Assembly: GCF_002221525.1 (NCBI RefSeq)
Contig: NZ_CP011028.1
Span: 1,313,001-1,377,000 of the forward strand
Direction of reading: 5' to 3'
Length of the DNA stretch: 64,000 nucleotides
Origin: Pseudoalteromonas espejiana DSM 9414
GTDB lineage: Bacteria; Pseudomonadota; Gammaproteobacteria; Enterobacterales; Alteromonadaceae
The notes under the pieces: generated by a model
What the model was told of the DNA's origin: nothing
The model's input: the letters and a program-made list of their open reading frames with translations, nothing else
Database searches by the model: none
Made by a program: the position numbers and the translations under genes
Part shown: piece by piece, positions 1-9,662 of the stretch
Numbering within the stretch: the stretch's first letter is position 1
Layout: the number at the start of each line of letters is the position of its first letter

Positions 1-190
1 CATTAATATAAGCTTGAGTATGGCAAAGCGAAAGCTGAGCAGGCGTTGCTTTTATAGGCGAAGTAAAATGATTAGCCGTTAAGCCTAGGCCTTCAATTTC
101 TGCTTTGAGCAGTTGGTATTTTTGTATTGGAAAGCGATGGCGCTCAGGAAGCGTTAAAGCAGAATAAAGCGGGTGATAAAAAAGCTGCAT
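1..190 (-). CDS. histone deacetylase-like amidohydrolase (partial, N-terminus only)
   Basis: The first 63 codons of a minus-strand gene are present; the rest lies beyond the left edge. The start MQLFYHPLYSALTLPERHRF is the typical beginning of bacterial histone-deacetylase/acetoin-utilisation family amidohydrolases, zinc enzymes that remove acyl groups from amines. The catalytic histidines and metal ligands are not in the window, so activity cannot be judged. Its ATG (190-188) shares one base with the TAA stop of priC (TAATG), so it is the last visible gene of the dinG operon and is probably translated by coupling. The family call rests on the N-terminus only. Confidence 0.7.
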   Translation of the reverse strand, partial: MQLFYHPLYSALTLPERHRFPIQKYQLLKAEIEGLGLTANHFTSPIKATPAQLSLCHTQAYIN

Positions 191-798
191 TAGCGTAATT
201 GTTGTTTTTCGACTTGTTGAATTTTATCTTCGGTGGCCGAAATTGCTTTACGACACCGACCTAATCGAGCATGTGTTGTTAATATTTCCATATTAAGCTT
301 TTGCGCTTGCGCTGGTGTGGCTTTTTCCATTTGTAGCTTCCGCTCTTCAATCATTAATACTAGGCGGCGCTCAAACTCGTGGTTTTGCTTAAGCTCATCG
401 TATAGCTCGTGCGACGATTGCATTATTTTTTGCACGGCTTGTTTATAAACTTTATTTTTTGGACGTGGCTTATAGTGGCTCTTGTTTTCTTTTGTCCAAA
501 TAGGCGTTGATTTAATAACACTAAACACGGCTTGCACTTGATTACCTATGCGCTCAAGAGCGTAAGTATATGCATGGCGATGCTCACTTGGTGGTAGGCT
601 TGCTATTTCATCTTCTATTTCTGTTACGTAGTCGGCTAGGTTCATGCTTTTAGTGCTAAATACGCCGCGATCAAACAAGCTTGGCTGCGCTTGCATGTAA
701 CGGTTTTTAGAGAACAATTTAGCTTTATCAAATTGCTCGGCTTGTTGCTTAAGAGTAGCAACTTGTTGGCGTAATTTATCTAACGCGTTTGCTAGCAT
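190..798 (-). CDS. priC: primosomal replication protein PriC
   Basis: 202 residues, mostly alpha-helical and basic. PriC helps reload the replicative helicase DnaB on stalled forks, working with PriA/Rep or directly with SSB. The sequence has the family's start (LANALDKLRQQVATLKQQAE), the LFDRGVF segment near residue 42-48 and a helical C-terminal half rich in Arg/Lys. It is somewhat longer than the E. coli protein. It lies one base downstream of the TSUP gene and overlaps the deacetylase-like gene, so it belongs to a tight operon headed by dinG; the shared theme of fork repair fits. Identified from memory of the family, not a search. Confidence 0.8.
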   Translation of the reverse strand: MLANALDKLRQQVATLKQQAEQFDKAKLFSKNRYMQAQPSLFDRGVFSTKSMNLADYVTEIEDEIASLPPSEHRHAYTYALERIGNQVQAVFSVIKSTPIWTKENKSHYKPRPKNKVYKQAVQKIMQSSHELYDELKQNHEFERRLVLMIEERKLQMEKATPAQAQKLNMEILTTHARLGRCRKAISATEDKIQQVEKQQLR

Positions 799-799
799 T

Positions 800-1576
800 T
801 TATAGGTAAGCCTCGTAAATAAGTTTTAATGCTAAAAGTATAACCATAGTATTAAATACCGGGCGAATAAACTTACCACCAAAGCGAATAGCTGAATGCG
901 CGCCTATCCATGCTCCCAGCATAATAAATAAACCCATGGTGAGGCCCAGTAAAAAGTTTACGTGCCCAAGCGCTACAAACGTAATAAGCGATATAAAATT
1001 TGAGACAAAGTTCATTGAGCGCGCTAAGCCACAATTAAGTAACAGGCTCATTTTATATAGTAAGCTATTTGAGGCAGTCCAAAACGTGCCAGCCCCAGGG
1101 CCTGCTACGCCATCAAAAAAACCTAAAGCTAACCCTTGAAGCCACTGCTTAACTTTTAAAGCGGGGTTTTTTGAAGGTAATTCGTCGCCTTGCGTGGTAC
1201 TTAAGCTGCCAAATAAGCTATAGCACGCCACCATAATTATTATGATAGGTAAAAGCTTGTTTAAAAAGTCGATGCTTAAATGGTCAACAATTAGTGTACC
1301 AATAACAGCGCCTATTGCAGTGGCAAGGATGGAGCTTGCCCAAAACTTAGGGCTAAATAGGTTTTTTTTATAATAAGTATAGCTGGCCGTTAATGAGCCA
1401 AAGCTTGCGGCTAGTTTATTGGTACCAAGCGTTACATGCGGTGGTAAGCCTGCGGTTAATAGTGCAGGTACGGTAAGTAGCCCACCGCCACCGGCTATTG
1501 CATCAATAAAGCCTGCAGCCAAAGCGGCAGCACATAAAATGGCCAGTGTGGTTGGATCTAAAGCAAGTTCAAACAT
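800..1576 (-). CDS. TSUP/TauE-SafE family membrane transporter (YfcA-like)
   Basis: 258 residues with about seven or eight hydrophobic segments and an N-terminal Gly-rich turn (GFIDAIAGGGGLLTVPALL, about residues 22-40) repeated in weaker form in the second half (FFDGVAGPGAGTFW). This duplicated pattern marks the TSUP (DUF81, sulfite exporter TauE/SafE) family, inner-membrane carriers for sulfite, sulfoacetate or other organic anions. E. coli YfcA is a close type. The substrate cannot be read from sequence. Its ATG overlaps the dinG stop (TAATG), so it is co-translated with dinG; the physiological link between the two is unclear. Confidence 0.8.
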   Translation of the reverse strand: MFELALDPTTLAILCAAALAAGFIDAIAGGGGLLTVPALLTAGLPPHVTLGTNKLAASFGSLTASYTYYKKNLFSPKFWASSILATAIGAVIGTLIVDHLSIDFLNKLLPIIIIMVACYSLFGSLSTTQGDELPSKNPALKVKQWLQGLALGFFDGVAGPGAGTFWTASNSLLYKMSLLLNCGLARSMNFVSNFISLITFVALGHVNFLLGLTMGLFIMLGAWIGAHSAIRFGGKFIRPVFNTMVILLALKLIYEAYL

Positions 1577-3651
1577 TAATAATCTATTTGTCTTTTAAAA
1601 GGTGGTAAGGTGTCGAGCATGGCTTTGCCGTAGCGCTTAGTAATTAAACGCCTATCGAGAATGGTTATACAACCTTCGTCGCTCTCTTTTCGCAGCAGTC
1701 TACCACAGCTTTGTACCAATTTCTTTGCGGCATCGGGCACCGTAATCGACAAAAACGGATTCCCACCTTTGCTTTGTACAAATTCTGCTTGGGCTTCTTC
1801 GATGGGAGATGTTGGCACGGCAAACGGAATTTTTGTAATAATTAAATTTTCTAAATATTTTCCAGGTAAATCAAGCCCTTCTGAAAGGCTTTGTGTACCA
1901 AATAAAATACTGCCTTTGCCTGCATCAATATTTTGAGTGTGCTTTTTAAGTAAGGCCTCTCGCGACATCTCACCTTGTACTAATAAGTTAAAACCTTTTG
2001 TTCTAAGAAACTTAGCCACATGGTCCATTTGCCAGTACGAGGCAAACAACACTAGGTTAGCTTTATTGGTGTTTAAATACTCTGGTAATGTTTGCGCTAT
2101 ATGATCGCTAAAAGCTTTATCGGTTGGCTCAATCATACTTACGGGTATGCGCAGTGTTGCTTGCTTGGGGTAATCAAAAGGTGAGGGGACCTTAATAAAT
2201 TTAACGCCTTCTTCTTTTGCTAATCCACTTTCATAGGCAAAGTGGTCAAACGAACCGAGGGCACTTAAAGTAGCAGAGCATAAAACTGCACCGGCACATT
2301 CATTCCACAATTTATCTTTAAGGTAGTAGCCTACTTCAATTGGGCAGTCGCTTAATAAATGATCGTGATGGCTTTTATACTCTAAGCGCTTTATCCACCT
2401 AGCGTGTGGTGTGCCTTCTCCTTTATTTGCATAGCTATACCAAAGTTTATTTAACTGCTCTAAGCGGTTTATGTATTGTCCGCTTTCGGCTAAAACAGGG
2501 TCAGCAACGTAGGGCTTTATATCACCATCGCTTACATCTTGGGTTAGCGTGTCGTGCATTTTATTTAAGCAACGTAATGCATCTAGTGTGGCATCGCTTA
2601 TATCTTTAGCTTTGCTATGCAATGATTTAGGGATTTCGCCGTGCTCAAACCTGTATGTATCGTCTTTTGAGTATTCAAAGTCGGCGTTATCGAGAATATC
2701 ACGCACTACTTTTAAATCTTTATTGGCGTCGTTAATGCTGTCGCACAGTTTGAAGTTTTGACCAATGGCTTTTTGACCAACTAATACCTTAGACATTTTG
2801 CCGCTAAATTTGGTGAGCTTATCTAGCCAGTCTATGGTGCCTTTAATAGTGGCTGCCGCTGATGAAAAGTCGCGGGTAATATGCGCAAGGTGATGCGCTT
2901 CGTCTATTACATAAATAGTATTGTCGGGCTCGGGTAATATTTTACCGCCACCTAAATCTAAATCAGCTAGTAATAACGAATGATTAATTACCAATACATC
3001 CATTTGCATAAGCTGATTACGAGCAAGCTGAAACGGACAAGTTTGGTGGGCTTTCATTTGGCGCTGACAGGCATGTTTATCGCATGCAATTAAATTCCAA
3101 ACTCTGTCGGGGATGGTGTCGGCCCAGCTGTCTCTATCGCCTTGCCATTTTTTGTTAACGTATGCATCGTATAAACCTTTGAGGCACTTTGTTTCCATGT
3201 CGCTTAATGGCGAGGTAAGTGTAGGCATAAACTCCATTTGCGTTTGTCTATCGCCATTAACAGCGTTATGTAGTTTATGGGCACATATATAGCGCTGCCT
3301 GCCTTTTACTAGGTCAAACTTAAAGTCGAGCCCAGAATGCTTTTTAAAAAAAGGCAGCTCTTTAGCAATTAATTGCTCTTGCAATGCCACGGTAGCCGTA
3401 GAAATTACCAGCTTCTTTTTTTGTGCAAGGGCAAGCGGTAAAGCACCTAAACAATAAGCAAGTGATTTACCTGTACCTGTGCCTGCTTCAATTACACATA
3501 TGCGCTGCTTTTTATGGTATTCACCAGCTAGCGTTTTTGCTATTTCGGCGACGAGGTAGTTTTGGCTACTACGCGGACGATAATCAGTTAGGTTATTAGC
3601 CACATGCTGGTGTACTTGCCTAATTGTTTTTTTTAGTTGGTCAGAAAGCAT
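1576..3651 (-). CDS. dinG: ATP-dependent DNA helicase DinG
   Basis: 691 residues, XPD-like superfamily 2 helicase unwinding DNA 5'-3', active on R-loops, D-loops and forks. Walker A EAGTGTGKS is at about residues 55-63, and the DEAH box (VIDEAHHLAH) is near 248-257. Four cysteines at about 123, 190, 195 and 205 match the spacing of the iron-sulfur cluster ligands of E. coli DinG. Motif VI is in the segment QSCGRLLRKESDEG near the C-terminus. It is the first gene of a four-gene minus-strand operon and is divergent from polB; a LexA-like box between them suggests SOS control, as for both genes in E. coli. Confidence 0.95.
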   Translation of the reverse strand: MLSDQLKKTIRQVHQHVANNLTDYRPRSSQNYLVAEIAKTLAGEYHKKQRICVIEAGTGTGKSLAYCLGALPLALAQKKKLVISTATVALQEQLIAKELPFFKKHSGLDFKFDLVKGRQRYICAHKLHNAVNGDRQTQMEFMPTLTSPLSDMETKCLKGLYDAYVNKKWQGDRDSWADTIPDRVWNLIACDKHACQRQMKAHQTCPFQLARNQLMQMDVLVINHSLLLADLDLGGGKILPEPDNTIYVIDEAHHLAHITRDFSSAAATIKGTIDWLDKLTKFSGKMSKVLVGQKAIGQNFKLCDSINDANKDLKVVRDILDNADFEYSKDDTYRFEHGEIPKSLHSKAKDISDATLDALRCLNKMHDTLTQDVSDGDIKPYVADPVLAESGQYINRLEQLNKLWYSYANKGEGTPHARWIKRLEYKSHHDHLLSDCPIEVGYYLKDKLWNECAGAVLCSATLSALGSFDHFAYESGLAKEEGVKFIKVPSPFDYPKQATLRIPVSMIEPTDKAFSDHIAQTLPEYLNTNKANLVLFASYWQMDHVAKFLRTKGFNLLVQGEMSREALLKKHTQNIDAGKGSILFGTQSLSEGLDLPGKYLENLIITKIPFAVPTSPIEEAQAEFVQSKGGNPFLSITVPDAAKKLVQSCGRLLRKESDEGCITILDRRLITKRYGKAMLDTLPPFKRQIDY

Positions 3652-3670
3652 GGGGAGATAAACCTAAAAT

Positions 3671-3686
3671 ATGTATATAATTACAG
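3671..3686. promoter_or_regulatory. LexA (SOS) box candidate between dinG and polB
   Basis: ATGT-N8-ACAG with an all-AT spacer, one mismatch from the CTGT-N8-ACAG core of the gammaproteobacterial LexA operator. It lies 20 bp upstream of the dinG start and 143 bp upstream of the polB start. Both genes are LexA targets in E. coli, which makes a shared operator plausible. Visual match only. Confidence 0.55.
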
Positions 3687-3828
3687 TGTATGGATTTTAG
3701 AGTTATAACAGTGTAACTACAAGCAAGGATCAAGCTAATTTAGCAATAAATTGCCATGCTTTTATAAATTTTATTATTTATGCGCGGTAAGAGTTACAAA
3801 GCAAAAATATAAATAAGGTTCATTAATA

Positions 3829-6171
3829 GTGTTTTTAAAATCAGGTTTTGTACTTTCTGCACAAGCACACGATACATCGCACGGCCTCCAGTACGAAATT
3901 TGGTTTGCTTCTGATAGTGGGCCAATCAAAACAATTTCTGATAACGAAACTGCGCTGTTTTTTATAAAAAGTGCTGATGCAAAAAAAGCGCATGATATTT
4001 TAACTGCCGAGTCACATAGTTTTTTAATTAAACCCCTTACGCTTAAAAATTTTCAACAGCACACAATGTGTGGGTGCTATTTTAAGTCGCTTAAACATTT
4101 TTATTCCGCCAGCAAAGTTTTAAAAAGCCATGGCATCATTTTATTTGAAGATGATATTAGGCCCATTGAGCGTTATTTAATGGAGCGATTTATAAAAGGT
4201 GGCGCTTGGTTGACGGGTAAACTTGTTGAACATGAAAACTATAATGTACTTTTAAACGCCAAATTAAAAGCTAATGCAGACTATACACCTACACTTTCTA
4301 AGTTATCAGTTGATATAGAGTGTAATGAAAGTGGGGTGTTATTTTCTGTTGGCTTAGTAGGCTGTGGTTTAGACTGCGTGATTATGATTGGCGAGCCTCA
4401 GCACCATGAGCCAGCGCTTGATTATACTATTATATGGTGCGAAGACGAAGTCGCGCTTTTAAAGCAACTTGTTGCACTTATAAATCAATGTGACCCTGAC
4501 ATAATAATTGGCTGGAATGTTATAGAGTTTGATTTTTCCGTCATTTACGAGCGCTCCGAAGCGCTTGGGGTAAAGTTATTACTAGGACGGGGAAACCTAC
4601 CGTTATATGTACGCAAAGGCCATTTTACTCGGGTTTCTATTCCTGGGCGCTGTGTAATAGATGGTATTGATACTTTAAAAAATGCCACTTATAGCTTTGA
4701 GAGCTTTTCGCTTGCTAATGTGTCTCAGGAAGTTTTAGGTGAATCTAAATTAATAGAATCTGGCAATAGTTTACAAGAAATAATCCGCCAATTTAATGAA
4801 GATAAACGCTCGCTTGCTAACTACAATCGCCAAGACTGCATACTTGTTAATAAAATCTTTGAAAAACTAAAGCTACTTGATTTTGCCGTCATTCGGACTC
4901 AATTAACAGGCCTTGAGCTTGAAAAGCGAGGCGGTTCTGTTGCGGCCTTTGTAAATATGTACCTGCCTTTATTACATCGAAGCGGTTATGTAGCACCTAA
5001 TATGGGCGATCACGGGCTTACTTTTGAAAGCCCAGGTGGATATGTGATGGAATCTGTTCCAGGCCTTTATAAAAATGTAATCGTGCTAGATTTTAAAAGC
5101 CTGTATCCCAGTATTATGCAAACCTTCTATATTGACCCGCTAGGTTTGATAGAAGGAATTGAACATCCTGAAAATAGTATTGAAGGCTTTAATAACGCTC
5201 AGTTCTCTCGAGAGCAGCATCATTTACCTAAGCTTATAAAAAACTTGGCACTACAGCGTCAGCGAGCAAAAGATAATCATGATTTAATGCTATCCCAAGC
5301 GATTAAAATAATAATGAATAGCTTATATGGCGTATTAGGTTCTAAAGGGTGCCGTTTTTACGATCCTCGGCTCTCAAGCTCTATTACTTTGCGTGGGCAC
5401 GAAATTATGTTGCAAACAAAAAAGTGGATTGAACAAGAGGGTTATAGTGTTATTTACGGAGATACAGACTCTACGTTTGTAAAGTTAGCCGATGAATTAG
5501 CGCCGGATGATTGTAACTCAATTGGTAAACGTTTAGCTCAGCATATTAATGATTTATGGACACAAGAAATAAAAACTAAGCACAACTTAGCTAGCCATTT
5601 AGAAATAGAATATGAATCTCTCTATAGCCCGTTTTTTTTACCAACGATAAGAGGTAAAACTGTGGGCTCTAAAAAGCGCTATGTAGGCCAGTTAATAAAG
5701 CCAGACCAATCAAAGTTAGTTTTTAAAGGGCTAGAAACTGTAAGAAGCGACTGGACAAAGTTAGCTCAGCAATTTCAATTTGATTTATTTACCCTCCTTT
5801 TTGAGCAACCTGAAAAAATTAATGCTCTCGCAAATGACTATATAAGTAAACTTTTAAATGGAGAGTTTGATCATTTACTGGTCTTTAAAAAGCGTTTAGG
5901 TCAAAACTTAATCGACTATCAGAAGAATATTCCCCCTCATGTACAGGCTATAAAGAAGTTTCAGAAAAAAAATAGTGAATTTTCTATGAATAGAGGCGAC
6001 TTTGTTACATTTGTTTACACAACTAACGGAGTCGAGTTATATCAAGGGCTACACAGCTATGACTACCCAATTTACATAGAAAAGCAAATTGTACCTTTAT
6101 TGGAAATGGTTTCGCAAATTATTAACGTAAACGTAAACAATGATGAGCGAAAACAGATTGAATTATTCTAG
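3829..6171 (+). CDS. polB: DNA polymerase II (family B)
   Basis: 780 residues, close to the 783 of E. coli Pol II, a repair and translesion polymerase with 3'-5' proofreading. Exonuclease motifs are present: DIE at about 162-164, the NVIEFDF segment with Asp near 235, and YNRQD near 332-336. Polymerase motifs follow: DFKSLYPSI (about 421-429), KIIMNSLYG (about 493-501) and YGDTDS (about 543-548), with all catalytic Asp present, so the enzyme looks functional. The start is GTG, preceded by TAAGG about ten bases upstream. Divergent from dinG with a candidate LexA box between them. Monocistronic, followed by a 250-base spacer. Confidence 0.95.
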   Translation: MFLKSGFVLSAQAHDTSHGLQYEIWFASDSGPIKTISDNETALFFIKSADAKKAHDILTAESHSFLIKPLTLKNFQQHTMCGCYFKSLKHFYSASKVLKSHGIILFEDDIRPIERYLMERFIKGGAWLTGKLVEHENYNVLLNAKLKANADYTPTLSKLSVDIECNESGVLFSVGLVGCGLDCVIMIGEPQHHEPALDYTIIWCEDEVALLKQLVALINQCDPDIIIGWNVIEFDFSVIYERSEALGVKLLLGRGNLPLYVRKGHFTRVSIPGRCVIDGIDTLKNATYSFESFSLANVSQEVLGESKLIESGNSLQEIIRQFNEDKRSLANYNRQDCILVNKIFEKLKLLDFAVIRTQLTGLELEKRGGSVAAFVNMYLPLLHRSGYVAPNMGDHGLTFESPGGYVMESVPGLYKNVIVLDFKSLYPSIMQTFYIDPLGLIEGIEHPENSIEGFNNAQFSREQHHLPKLIKNLALQRQRAKDNHDLMLSQAIKIIMNSLYGVLGSKGCRFYDPRLSSSITLRGHEIMLQTKKWIEQEGYSVIYGDTDSTFVKLADELAPDDCNSIGKRLAQHINDLWTQEIKTKHNLASHLEIEYESLYSPFFLPTIRGKTVGSKKRYVGQLIKPDQSKLVFKGLETVRSDWTKLAQQFQFDLFTLLFEQPEKINALANDYISKLLNGEFDHLLVFKKRLGQNLIDYQKNIPPHVQAIKKFQKKNSEFSMNRGDFVTFVYTTNGVELYQGLHSYDYPIYIEKQIVPLLEMVSQIINVNVNNDERKQIELF

Positions 6172-6336
6172 ATTGTTTCTTTATTGGTAACAATTGATTG
6201 CGCGACCCATATTTTTGCTTTTTTTTTGTACAAGTGCTCGGTTTTCAATGTAAAAACCAATAAAAAACCTCCTTTTAATTAATATTTGATTAACAATGGT
6301 TGGCTTTTAGATGTTTTTTTGTTTAGTATTTGCTCT

Positions 6337-6403
6337 AGTCGCTGTTAACAAGCTGTGACAATGAAAAATAATTAAATAATAGTCGCTTCTAACAAGTGGT
6401 GAC
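6337..6403 (+). promoter_or_regulatory. pair of 23-24 bp direct repeats upstream of TonB-dependent receptor 1
   Basis: AGTCGCTGTTAACAAGCTGT followed by GACA (6337-6360) recurs as AGTCGCTTCTAACAAGTGGT followed by GACA (6381-6404): 20 of 24 positions agree, with a 44-bp period. The second copy ends just before the CCAGGGAGA ribosome-binding context of the receptor gene. This is the layout of a tandem operator near a promoter. The regulator is unknown. The remaining spacer (6172-6336) is AT-rich with no recognisable gene. Confidence 0.45.
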
Positions 6404-6418
6404 ACCAGGGAGAATCAA

Positions 6419-9214
6419 ATGTTAAATAATCAAGTAGCAAAAGCGGTGCGTGTTGCACTAGCTTTTGGAGCAGCCTCAACAGCTGCATTTTCTGTTAATA
6501 CAATAGCAGCCGAACTAAATAGTGATGAGCAGGTAGAGAGAATAGAAGTAACTGGATCTGCAATAAAAAGAACAGATATGGAGGGAGCTCTTCCAGTACA
6601 AGTTATAAGTCGTGCTGATATAGAAAAAACTGGCGTAACTAATGTCCCTGATCTAATCCAACAAATACCAGCAATGCAAGGTTTCACTACAGCATCAGAT
6701 TCAGTAGGCGGTGGTGGTGGTGGTATTTCATCTGCTTCAATTCACGATATTGGCGCACAATACACCCTTGTTTTACTTAACGGTAGAAGGTTAGCCCCCG
6801 CAGACTCGGCGGGTACCATTGATTTAAATTCAATTCCTTTTTCTGCTATTGAGCGCATCGAAATTTTGACTGATGGTGCATCAGCTCTATATGGTTCAGA
6901 TGCGATTGCTGGGGTATTAAACTTTATTCTAAAAAGCAGTGTAGATGAAACTCACATTTCTGCTCGTTACGACAAGCCACAAGAAGATGGAGGTAATAAT
7001 TGGAGTGTAAGCCTTACTACTGGCTTTGGTGATTTAGATAGAGATGGCTTTAGCTTTGTATTTTCTGCTAGTCACGAAGAGCAAGAGCAATTAGCGGCTT
7101 TAGATCGTGATTTCGCTAAAACAGGTATTTTATCTTTTGAGAACCAAGGCCGTGATTTGTATTTCTTCAATGGTTCTGGAAATGCGATTCCTGGTAATGC
7201 TCGCATTCGTTATACTGATGATGATAGTGGAGAACAGGTTCGCGCTTCTTTTAACCCATATACTAATAAAACGGGAAGCTGTGCTGAATTCACTTCAGCG
7301 ATAAATGATGAGTGTTGGTTTGACTATACATCTACAATTGAAATAGTTCCTGAAAATGAACGAACTAATTTTATGGTTAATGGTGAAGTTTCACTTTCTG
7401 ATGATATAACTGGATTCGTAACTGCTGCATATACTAATAATAAGATGACCGCACGTATTGCACCTTATCCTACTGGATACTTTAACTTACCTTCTGATTC
7501 ATCACTCGTTTCTGATGAAATTCTACCTTATTTACCAGACGATTTATCCGCAACCGAAATAGCATCGATTGATCAATACCAGGCTCGTTGGCGTGCATTG
7601 CCAGCTGGTAACAGAACCACTGAGTACGATACTGATTCTACACATTTAGTCGTTGGTGCTCGTGGCTTTAATGCAAATATTGATTGGGAAGGAGCGCTAA
7701 CTTATTCTAAAAATGAACGAAATGAAAACTATCCTACAGGCTGGTTAATTGCAGAACCTTTTATAAATGCTGTATCAAATGGTGATATTAATGTATTTGT
7801 TCCATCATCAGAACTGGATGATGCAAGCAAGCAAGCCCTATCTGAAGCCGTATATAGCGGTAACTGGGCTAAAACTGAAGTAACAATGACCGGTGCAGAT
7901 CTTAAAGGCTCAATGCCTGTATTTGAACTCCCAGATGGCTCTGCTTACCTTGCAGTTGGTGCAGACTACAGAATATATGAGTATAACAACGCGATAGCAG
8001 AAGCAAATGCTAATGAGGAAATCTTATTTTTATCACCTGGGACGGAATACGATTTAGAGCGAAGCCAATATGGTATGTTTGCTGAGTTAGTAATGCCTGT
8101 TTTGGAGAACGTTGAGCTTAATGCATCAATTCGTTACGATGATATAGATGCTGTTGAAGATAAAATTGCGGGAGCCGATGTTGATACTGGTGACAGTGAC
8201 ACAACATATAAGCTTAGTGCGCGATGGCAAGCTACGGAAGATTTATTACTACGCGGATCTGTAGGTACTGGCTTTAAAGCACCATCTTTATTAACAATAG
8301 CTCGCCCTAGAGTACCATTTGGTGTAACTGGGGGGAATTATGAATGTCCATTCCCGGATGGGGATGAGTTAGCTGCGTTCTGTTTAGATGGTCGCTCTCA
8401 ATATGGTGTGTTTGTTCAAGGTAACCCGAATGTTAACTTTGAAACATCAGATCAGTATACAATTGGATTTGTATATGCTCCTACAAATGAATTTAGTATC
8501 CAAATGGACTATTGGAAAGTTGAATTGGAAGATTTGATTACAAGCCTCACCGAAGCGCAAATATTCGAAGGAGCTTCTCAGTACAGAGACTTGTTTACGA
8601 CTCGTACTAATCTAGCTACAGGTGATGAAGAGCTAGCAATTATACAATCATCTGTAAATGTGGGTAAGTCTGTAACATCAGGTATTGATTGGCATGTAGG
8701 CCTTACTAATGATTTTTCATTTGGTACTCTTCGTACAAACTGGACAGGGACTTATCTCATTGAAAGTGAGTACACTAGACCAGGTACAAATGATGATTGG
8801 ATAACGAGCTTGAGCCAGTTTGGTGACAATGATGCTGTGTCATTCCGTATAAAATCACAGATTAGCTCAACATTATCTCACGGTGACTTTGCGCACACAC
8901 TCCGAGCAAGCTATCAGTCAGGTTATCAGGACCAATTACAAACTGCAGCAACTTGTTCTGTGACTGAGGTTGATGCATTTGGTGATTGTGTTCAAATTCA
9001 ATTACGTGTGCCATCACATACATTGATAGATTACCAAACAAAGTATGACTTTATGGAAGGAGCGAGTGTTACTTTTGGTATTAATAACTTGTTTGATAAA
9101 GCTCCACCACTGTCTTTACGTACAGGCGGTGCAGGGCATCAAGTAGGTTTTGATCCGCGTTATTTCGATGCGTATGGCCGTACTTTCTACTTACAAGCTG
9201 ATTATAGTTTTTAA
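6419..9214 (+). CDS. TonB-dependent outer-membrane receptor (first of two paralogues)
   Basis: 931 residues. A signal peptide covers about 1-31 (basic start, hydrophobic core, cleavage near IAA-E). A plug domain follows (about 45-180) with the typical LLNGRRL and IERIEILTDGASALYGSDAI segments, then a 22-strand barrel ending in the terminal Phe of a YLQADYSF strand. Such receptors import large or scarce nutrients across the outer membrane using TonB energy. The substrate cannot be told: no glycoside hydrolase, protease or siderophore gene is adjacent. The start is supported by GGGAG seven bases upstream. The first residues match those of the receptor at 9728 closely, so the two are duplicates that diverged in the barrel. 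Confidence 0.93.
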   Translation: MLNNQVAKAVRVALAFGAASTAAFSVNTIAAELNSDEQVERIEVTGSAIKRTDMEGALPVQVISRADIEKTGVTNVPDLIQQIPAMQGFTTASDSVGGGGGGISSASIHDIGAQYTLVLLNGRRLAPADSAGTIDLNSIPFSAIERIEILTDGASALYGSDAIAGVLNFILKSSVDETHISARYDKPQEDGGNNWSVSLTTGFGDLDRDGFSFVFSASHEEQEQLAALDRDFAKTGILSFENQGRDLYFFNGSGNAIPGNARIRYTDDDSGEQVRASFNPYTNKTGSCAEFTSAINDECWFDYTSTIEIVPENERTNFMVNGEVSLSDDITGFVTAAYTNNKMTARIAPYPTGYFNLPSDSSLVSDEILPYLPDDLSATEIASIDQYQARWRALPAGNRTTEYDTDSTHLVVGARGFNANIDWEGALTYSKNERNENYPTGWLIAEPFINAVSNGDINVFVPSSELDDASKQALSEAVYSGNWAKTEVTMTGADLKGSMPVFELPDGSAYLAVGADYRIYEYNNAIAEANANEEILFLSPGTEYDLERSQYGMFAELVMPVLENVELNASIRYDDIDAVEDKIAGADVDTGDSDTTYKLSARWQATEDLLLRGSVGTGFKAPSLLTIARPRVPFGVTGGNYECPFPDGDELAAFCLDGRSQYGVFVQGNPNVNFETSDQYTIGFVYAPTNEFSIQMDYWKVELEDLITSLTEAQIFEGASQYRDLFTTRTNLATGDEELAIIQSSVNVGKSVTSGIDWHVGLTNDFSFGTLRTNWTGTYLIESEYTRPGTNDDWITSLSQFGDNDAVSFRIKSQISSTLSHGDFAHTLRASYQSGYQDQLQTAATCSVTEVDAFGDCVQIQLRVPSHTLIDYQTKYDFMEGASVTFGINNLFDKAPPLSLRTGGAGHQVGFDPRYFDAYGRTFYLQADYSF

Positions 9215-9261
9215 TATTAGTATTCAGGTTCCTGCTCTCACATAAATAGTGAGATAGAATT

Positions 9262-9293
9262 AAGGCCAGCAGCTCACGCTTCTGGCCTTTTTA
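9262..9293 (+). terminator. rho-independent terminator of receptor 1
   Basis: Stem AAGGCCAG (9262-9269) pairs with CTGGCCTT (9282-9289) and is followed by TTTTATT. It sits 48 bases after the receptor stop codon. Confidence 0.8.
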
Positions 9294-9662
9294 TTGAGTT
9301 ATTCATAACGCTTCTCTGGGAATTTATAGTGGGTTTAATTAACCAGCACCTACAGTCAAGTATCTCTTAAAGCCCTGTTTTCTACTCATTATCATCCACT
9401 AACACCTACTTTTTCAATACAGAAGTATGTCATAACAATAACATAAGACCTGAATAAACTTCTGTATCAGAGAGCTATTGTAAAAGGTATTATCAGATAA
9501 AAACTGCAGTTTATTGCATATTTTGCAATAGATGATTAATTTGTAATTTGCAATTATCTAGACGGTCGCAATGCAACATTTTGTAAATCAAAGTATTTAT
9601 TTGGTTATCAAAGTGTTGACCTTTTGGTTGCATTAAGATTAATATCTACGTTGAAAAAGGTA
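9294..9662. promoter_or_regulatory. long leader upstream of receptor 2 with inverted repeats
   Basis: No gene was seen in this spacer. It holds a perfect 10-bp inverted repeat, ATACAGAAGT (9417-9426) and ACTTCTGTAT (9458-9467), and a palindrome ATTGCA-N5-TGCAAT (9513-9529), with further TTGCAAT-like half sites at about 9546-9575. These are candidate regulator sites for the receptor gene or hairpins in its mRNA leader. No known consensus was matched. Confidence 0.35.

Noticed and set aside
3696-3711. Second LexA box in the dinG-polB spacer near ACAG 3708
   Set aside because: The left half is TTTA rather than CTGT, so the core does not fit.
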